Part shown: one piece after another, positions 57,321 through 64,000 of the stretch
How the letters are laid out: every line of letters begins with the position of its first letter
Position numbering within the stretch: the stretch's first letter is position 1
From: Cynocephalus volans
Taxonomy: Eukaryota > Chordata > Mammalia > Dermoptera > Cynocephalidae
Direction: 5' to 3'
Assembly (NCBI RefSeq): GCF_027409185.1
Contig: NC_084471.1
Location: 6,850,535-6,914,534, forward strand
Length of the DNA: 64,000 nt
Program-made: the position numbers and the translations under genes
The notes under the pieces: generated by a model
Databases searched by the model: none
What the model saw: only the letters and a program-made list of their open reading frames with translations
What the model was told of the DNA's origin: nothing

Positions 57321-60194
57321 GGGTCACTGCTCCAGTCATCCCCACCTCTTGCCTCTTCCCTGCCCATGTTCAGATGCTTCTGCTCCTGACTGGCCCAAGG
57401 TAGGGAGAGTCAGCAGCAGAGTGAGCCAGGAGTGCTTGGGCGTGCAGACCGGCTAAAGAGACACCCACCTCTGGACCCCAGCCCACTGCTGCCAGTAGGA
57501 ATGAAGATCTTTTTTTGTCAGACCCAATTTTTCAAGAGAGGCTATAAATTTGAATTTTTGTACAAAAATTCAATTTTTTGTACAAAAACAGCCTACTGTT
57601 TTTAAACATTTAAAACATTCATTTTATTTAAAATACAGTTCACCCGTTTTTGTTCTCTGCACTAAGGAATACCCTTTTCTCTCCTCTTTGGTGACCTTTA
57701 AACCTACGGTGCATCTGAGCACATGCTACTTCCAAAAGGTAAGTTTATCTGGTCTTTAGAAAAAGGGAACTCAGAAAACAAAGTGAGATTGTAGCCCAAC
57801 GAACTGCAGGGTATGAAGAGGACACCAAAGTGAAGGCTTTTGCAGGAGTCGCCCCAAGGGGTAAATGTGGTCTGATGGGCTGGTGGCATATCTTTATCAG
57901 CTGACTGTCCTTTGTCCTAGTAACCGCAGCACTTGGCAGAACAGTCTGCTCCTGAGCTGGATCATGAGACTTGCAGACAGCAGATGGGTACACGAGTGGC
58001 TTATGGCACTGCTCCGACAGTACACTGCTAATGAGACTATCTGTAAAAGGCCATGGTATGTGTACAGAGCATACCGCAGTTCGTGATAACGTCCCGCAGG
58101 ATGTGATCCATCCTGCAGGTTTTCCTTCAGCAGGCATCGAGAAGATGAGCTCACTCAAGTCATCCTTTTTGTTGCAACTGGCAGGTGCCTGACCCAGCAG
58201 GCTTGCCGCAAGGGAACAGCAGCATTCTCCTTCTGAATGAGGGAGCTGCCTCATGGCTCTTCCCTCGCAGAGTAGAGCAAAAGGTTAATTAAACAAATAC
58301 CAAACTATGCTCCATCCAGAACATGCAGGTATGTAGAGAAGAAATGGAATAACATCAAGATGCAAAGAATCACTGAGCCAGAAGGTACTTTGCAGAGGAT
58401 ATTGTGTGCTTTGCTTCCTTTGCTAGCTGAGCTCTCTAAAACAGCAGCTAGGAAAACTTACTTTCCACATTGAACTTGCCTGGTTTCTGGTCTTCCATGG
58501 AAAGCACTTCGTGAAGTGCTTCTGGCATTATGCTCTAGTCTGCCCACTTAATGCCACCAGAGAATGAATAGAATTCACAATTTTACCCAGTGCCTCCACG
58601 CCACAGGCTGCTCATTTGAGTCCACCCACAAATTAAACACGTCGCATCTGCACTGGAGACAGCTGGACCCAGTGTGCTTTAATTAAGGAGCTGGCTTCAG
58701 CGACCAGGGTAACCTGGCTTTGCTTGATTAAACATGCACATTTTCAAAAATGACTTCTCCTTCGGGTTCTCCACTGATGTAGTAGATGAATTCTCAATGG
58801 TGTCTGAGAGTTTGTATTATTTATTTGTTTTTGTTTTACTATTTTGTCTTTATTTTACAAATGAGAAAACAGAATGATGAGTTTGTATTATTTGGAATTC
58901 ACGTTTATAAATTTACAGAGTCTGAACATGACAGTGTTTTAACATGGATTTATTTTGCCAAAAGAGTAAATGTAAAACTGTAAACAATAAACAATTTACA
59001 GGGAAAAAGTATATTTTCCCATGTTCCAGACTACTAAAAGAAAGGCAAAACTGTTTCTTCTTACATGTTCTCTACAAAATCCCTGCAGCTCATGCAGGCA
59101 GTGAGGGTAAGATAGTCCTGGGGGGCCTGACAGCTTGGCCCAGGGATGACACGGCTGGAGCCAGGCCAAGGTCTCTTGGCAAAGACATAAACAGGTTACG
59201 GGGAAGACTGAAGAGATGAGGACTCAGCCCTACCTTGGAGTGAGGAAAACCCAAGAGTAAAGTATTCCAGCTAAGGCCTATCAGGGCACCACCTGCCACC
59301 TGGACATTTTCATTTTCATATGGCACCATTTTTTGAAGAATTCAAAGGAGGTTTAACTTTTTTAAAACTTTTTTCCACATGTGACTAATTAAGAATATCT
59401 CAAAATATTACTTTGAGAGATACGAGTTGTGTGTCCTGGAGGAAAGCTGGCGAGGACTTGCTGGCTGTGAGAGCAAAACATATCCACGATGCATTGAGTG
59501 TTTGTCTTTAAAATTTATTGAGATAGTTTCCCACAAGGACTGCAGTCACAGCATCGCTCAGCTGTGTCTATTCTGGGAGGACACATATGACCCAGGTGAC
59601 GTGCTGCTGCCCATGTCCCAGAGCTTCTCCTGGAGGGAGCGTCAGCTACAGGAATCTTATCCCAGCTCCAAATTGGACGCCATCACATATCCTACAAAAA
59701 GGGAGAGATTAGATCTGGTGGCCTGCCTGGCCACCGTTCCACGCTCCCAACGCCATGAGCCTGCACGTCTCGGAAGCACCGCTGGGAGCCCATCTCAGCA
59801 TGACCTCCTCCTCCTCCCTCCACCTTCCCTCCCGACTGCCTGGTCCTCTCATATGCCCCTGCGGCTTTCTCCTCTGCTGGATTAAGAATCTGCCTTTCCA
59901 GAATAGAAAAAGGGGAGAAATGGAAACACAAATCCCCTTTTACAGCTCCCTTCTCACCACATTTATGTTCCCCCAATCCTGACAGGGAGGCTAGAGAAGG
60001 TGGAGGAGAGGGAGGACAAAGGTGGGGCGGGGACGAGGGGGACAGCAGTATCTGCACCCCACACAGGTTCAGCCTGATCACTCATACACTTGCTCCTCCC
60101 TGGGAAAGGAAGGATGGAAGAGGTCACATCAGTTGCAACATCTGCTATGAGCTGACACTTTGCAGGTGCAATTCCAGCGGGCTAGTGAAAACCT
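57321..60194. other. Unassigned sequence
   Basis: No repeat family or exon recognised over nearly 2.9 kb except a pair of short palindromes at 57552-57588. The longest repeat-free stretch in the window; ORFs of up to 169 codons overlap on both strands without family motifs. Confidence 0.45.
57552..57588. repeat. Two adjacent palindromes centred on TGTACA
   Basis: A perfect 20-bp palindrome at 57552-57571 and a second TTTTTGTACAAAAA at 57575-57588. Confidence 0.85.
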
Positions 60195-60295
60195 GCCATC
60201 AGACTGCTGAGCCCATTTTTGGATGAGCAAATAGGCTCTGGCCACACAGCTGAGGAGTGACAGGGCAGGGCTCTGGCCCCAGGCTCCCTGCTGAG
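60195..60295 (-). repeat. MIR SINE fragment
   Basis: 'gatgagcaaataggctctgg' and 'cacacagctgaggagtgaca' fit reverse MIR. Confidence 0.65.
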
Positions 60296-61454
60296 GGAGC
60301 ACAGCTGCGGGCTCCCTGATGGTGTGGTTACATCCTGGCCTCAGAATCACTGTCCACCTAGAGCCTGTGCTCTGGGGCAAGTCTGATGCTGTGAACTTGG
60401 GACAAAGTGGGCCTAACCTGGGCACCTAAACTCCCCAGGAAAATGACAGCCAGAATTCCACACAGCAGCTACCCGTGTGCCATGGAGCACAGCATTTCTG
60501 CCAGCTATGGGCAATTTCCAGAAAAGGCTGGTCAACAAGAACACTCCTTCACTCAGAAGACAGTTGACATCCCTACTATCACACCTCTGTTCCTTCCAGA
60601 TCTGAGTAAATATGAAAACGGGCAGGAAGTCTTTCTTTCTCAACCCGACTCTTAGCAAGAAAACAAAATATCTGATCTATGAAGAGATTCATGACAGACG
60701 ATCATTAACGATGCCGCTGCCCTTCTGAAGGGTCAAGGGTGCTCACTAACCACCTGCAGCAGCAGAAGTTACCCACCCAGAAGAGGTATCTGCAGCCCCT
60801 CTGTGACCTAGACTAAACCATATGTTCTTAAAAGGCAAAGATCCAAAATCAAAACCTGGACATTGCTTGTACCACTTAGCTATGTTCAGATATGATCTGC
60901 TTTTTTATTTTACACTATCAGGTCTATAAAAGTGACCTTTGTCTATATTCACTATTTTAAAAAAAGTCTCAAAATAAGATAGGAGATAAAATATCAGTCA
61001 AGCTCTTGGCTTATGTAATTTAGAAAACAAGTAGCCATTCCAATGAGGGCTCGTTTACTCTAAACAGATTAAACAACTTTACAAGCACAGGTTTATGTTC
61101 GGAGACCACATAAACATGTCACAGAAATAAATACCCACTACAAATATTCAAAACAGCGTTACAGAGTTACACAAGGCTGGGGCAACCGAGCCTCTGCATC
61201 CTCGAGACAGCCTCAGCAAACACCCACCTCCCGCTGTGTGTCCACTGGGCTAGGTCTGGGCTCTGGTGTCTTCCATCTCCCCCCAACCCCCACTGTCACT
61301 TTCTTAGTGCAGGCCCTGGTTGTCTCCGACCTGCCTCTAACCCAGCACTGCCAGCACCAGCATCGGGGTCTTTAGGAAGGCCACACTGACGGGCCCCTCC
61401 TGCTCCTACCTCAGTGCCTTGCACCCAGTCCCCCCTGGTGTCAGGAGCACCTTC
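60296..61454. other. Unassigned sequence
   Basis: Nothing recognised. Confidence 0.45.
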
Positions 61455-61590
61455 AACGGGCCTCACTTATGAACACCAGGTGCTGTTCTAGGTACAGGGA
61501 ATCGCAACGTGAACAGGCAGATGAAGTCCTGAACTCAAAGACCTTGGCATGTACACAGAGGGGAAAAAAGGCCAGTGTGGCTGGAAGGCA
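61455..61590 (-). repeat. L2 LINE fragment
   Basis: 'acaccaggtgctgttctagg' and 'caacgtgaacaggcagatga' fit the reversed L2 3' end. Confidence 0.7.
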
Positions 61591-63244
61591 GAGGGGTGGG
61601 AGATGGGGTGAATAAAACTCAGACCCCCAGCGAGGCATCCAAGGGCCTCCCCACACCTGCCTCTGGCCCTGCCACCACCACACACTGTGGCTCCTCTGTT
61701 CAGCAGCCAGGGGCTCTCCCCGTCCCCGTCTGCTGCAAGCACCTGGCTGCCCTTGAGGAGGATGCAGCTCAGGTGGTGGCTGCTCAGGAGCCCACTCAAT
61801 GCCCTCCCCAGCTGAAATGATCGGCTTTCTTGTCTTGCCCTGCTACTAACTGCAAGCTGCTCTCTAAGCAAGTCAGCCTGGTTCATCCCTGGGTCTCTGG
61901 AGACTGTGCTCACTAAGACATGAAGTGACAGATGCTGTGAGATCCCAGACACAACGGTGCCATAAATCCCTTCCAGCATAAAATTTAGCAAACATTTCAA
62001 AACTGTTCCCACTTCTGTAAAGGTCTGAAATCCTAATTATAGAGTGCCTGCATTAAGTACAAGGGGTGGGAATCTATGGATGATTTCCACACACATTATT
62101 CCCCATCCTGTTAGCTGCCCAATTTTAGAAATGAAGATTAAAGTCTGGCAGCATCACTCAAACTTCGCAAAATTCCAATTTTGATAAAACTTCCAACAAA
62201 GCCACACACTAAGCGTAAGGTGATTTCCACACCCAAGGGTGCTGGTCTGACCCTATCCAGTGCTCACTGTCCACAACAGACACTTGTGGCCACCACAATG
62301 GCAATACAGAGCTGCGGCACAGCTGGGGAACACGGGAGCTTCCTTATGATCTGGCCTTTAAAGATCACGTGCACAGAACGCTTCTCCCACCCAGAAGAAA
62401 GCACATTTTGAAATTAATCTTTGAAACATATTTTTCAGATTTAACCAGGAGAGAGAAGCAAAGCTTAGAGATAAATGTAGCCATTCTCTGTTGTTAGAGA
62501 AAGGGTAATAAACAGAGCTCCTAAAAGCAGCGTTGACTTCTCGGAGCACACTGACACCCAGTGGCCCCAAACAGCACTGCAGGGATGGTGACTGCAGCGG
62601 GGAGCGGCTGGGCCTACACTACCCCAAGGTGGGTGGTGGTGGTGGCGTGGGTCCCAGAGCAGCAGGCAGCATGTCAGAAGTGCAGTATGTGGGGTCGCCC
62701 CAGACCAACAGAGTCAGAGTCTACTAAACAAGAGCCCCAGGAGACCCAGAGGCGCAGGCCAGCATGAGAAGAGCCGCCAGCTTAGATGGCTTCATCACAC
62801 GTCCTGGTTCTGACTTAATCCAGATGTTGGTGTGGATCATCACAGCACCTCTGGTGCTATCCGCAAGCATTCAAACAAGCACCTAGTTGTCAGGCCAGGG
62901 AGACCGACGTTCTCATCTGTGGTGGGAATAAGGGCTTTGTAGAAAGCACCTTGCAAAACTAGCCTCACTTGCTGAAGACTGTAAACATGCGGAATCTTTG
63001 CTAAGATGCTACCTAATGAACAATCTTGCTCTAGAAAAAAGGTGCCCGTTTTTTCACAATTCACTATCTCTGAAATCAGGAAGCATCATCCCATCTACAG
63101 CAACTCACAAACAGCCAGTCAGGTGGCAGCCACATAGTGATTTTGTGGAGAGGGGAGAAATGCCTTCTAAGGGAACACTCTTCGCTTCATAAGTGAACAC
63201 GAGCTGGCCATGGATGGTACACCAGCGGCACAACAACTGCATGA
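61591..63244. other. Unassigned sequence
   Basis: A short GTG run at about 62627-62645. No exon or repeat family recognised. Confidence 0.45.
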
Positions 63245-63460
63245 AAAATAACCACCATTTCCTGACAGCATGCCAGGCAGTGCTCTAAATGGCTGGTGTG
63301 CATTCATTCTGTGAGTTCTCAAAACTGCAAAGTAGTCACTATCATTATCATCCATTCTCAGGATATCAAAATGGAGACCCAGAGAGGGTCACACAGCCAC
63401 ACAGAATGGCCAAGCTGGGTTCCAAAGCACACACACAATCTCTTTGACTAAACCCTCCCC
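63245..63460 (-). repeat. MIR SINE, nearly full length
   Basis: 'atgccaggcagtgctctaaa', 'agacccagagagggtcacac' and 'agctgggttccaaagcacac' follow reverse MIR. Confidence 0.85.
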
Positions 63461-64000
63461 AGCTTTTGCTTTGTGTGGAGAACGGGCAAGAGTGAAGGTG
63501 AGTTGTGGTCAGCAGAGCAGCCACTGCTGTCTGTGAAGGCACTGGAAGGCTCTATCATCACTAGGGAGTCACTGTAACCTGGCAGCTGCTGTCCTGCCCC
63601 CAGATGCAGAGCAGATGCTGAATCAGCCTTCCAGTGAAAGCATGAAGAGCAGATTCTACTAAAGTGATAGCCTTAAAGGATCTGAATGACACTGAACTGC
63701 TCCTGAGTAACAGTTCTTTAGTAAAAGCTTGCTAATGTGGCTATGCTGTAAGAAGCACCATCACCCCCCACACTGAAGTGGAAGACAGTGGGAGTAAAAA
63801 TGCTCTAGTATATTCCTTAAACTAGGACAAACTACAACTCCATGTTTCAAACCGGGTTATGACTCAGACTGCACCACCATTTGTTGGCAACGTTAAGTGT
63901 AGACACAAAAATGAAGAGAAAAAAAAAAACAGCCTCGAGTACTGAATGTATAAATATAAAAATAATGAGACAATATAAACATCATCATGGACTGAACGTT
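63461..64000. other. Unassigned sequence to window end
   Basis: Nothing recognised. Confidence 0.45.

Overview
This is mammalian nuclear DNA, almost entirely non-coding. It is full of placental-wide old repeats (L2, MIR, MLT1 and MST long terminal repeats, hAT and Tigger DNA transposons, 3' ends of old L1). It also carries a lineage-restricted SINE made only of tRNA-Ile-like units plus an A tail, as monomers and fused dimers. That SINE architecture matches what is known of colugos (Dermoptera; CYN / t-SINE family), so a colugo such as Galeopterus is the most likely source. This assignment comes from SINE structure read by eye, not from a database search.

One protein-coding exon is recognisable. 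On the minus strand, 37963 down to 37849 encodes the N-terminus of beta-parvin (PARVB, affixin, short isoform), ends in a GTGAGT splice donor and sits in a CpG island of about 0.8 kb (37590-38400). Transcription runs towards lower coordinates, so 1-37848 is read as the first part of PARVB intron 1. No further PARVB exon was recognised there. The right side (38400-64000) is upstream of this promoter: intergenic DNA or an intron of a longer PARVB isoform. No exon of a neighbouring gene was recognised.

The most unusual structure lies just inside intron 1. At 36313-37624 a 1.3-kb tandem array of CCTG and CCCTG words has only three A residues on the plus strand and contains a 213-bp higher-order duplication. 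It leaves both strands nearly free of stop codons and so creates spurious ORFs of up to about 750 codons. The PARVB pre-mRNA would read it as a G-rich CAGG/CAGGG tract starting about 225 nt after the donor. A smaller degenerate tandem repeat (35705-35935) lies beyond it.

The repeat landscape shows several datable nestings. A SINE sits inside an LTR inside a decayed hAT transposase gene at 54.2-56.1 kb. Two SINEs lie in an MLT1 LTR at 39.2-39.9 kb. Three SINEs stand within 1.1 kb at 50.07-51.13 kb. A SINE at 32.1 kb has a perfect 17-bp target duplication.

No tRNA, rRNA, snoRNA, microRNA or CRISPR locus was recognised. Repeat boundaries are estimates by eye, generally good to about 10-30 bp unless a target-site duplication is given.
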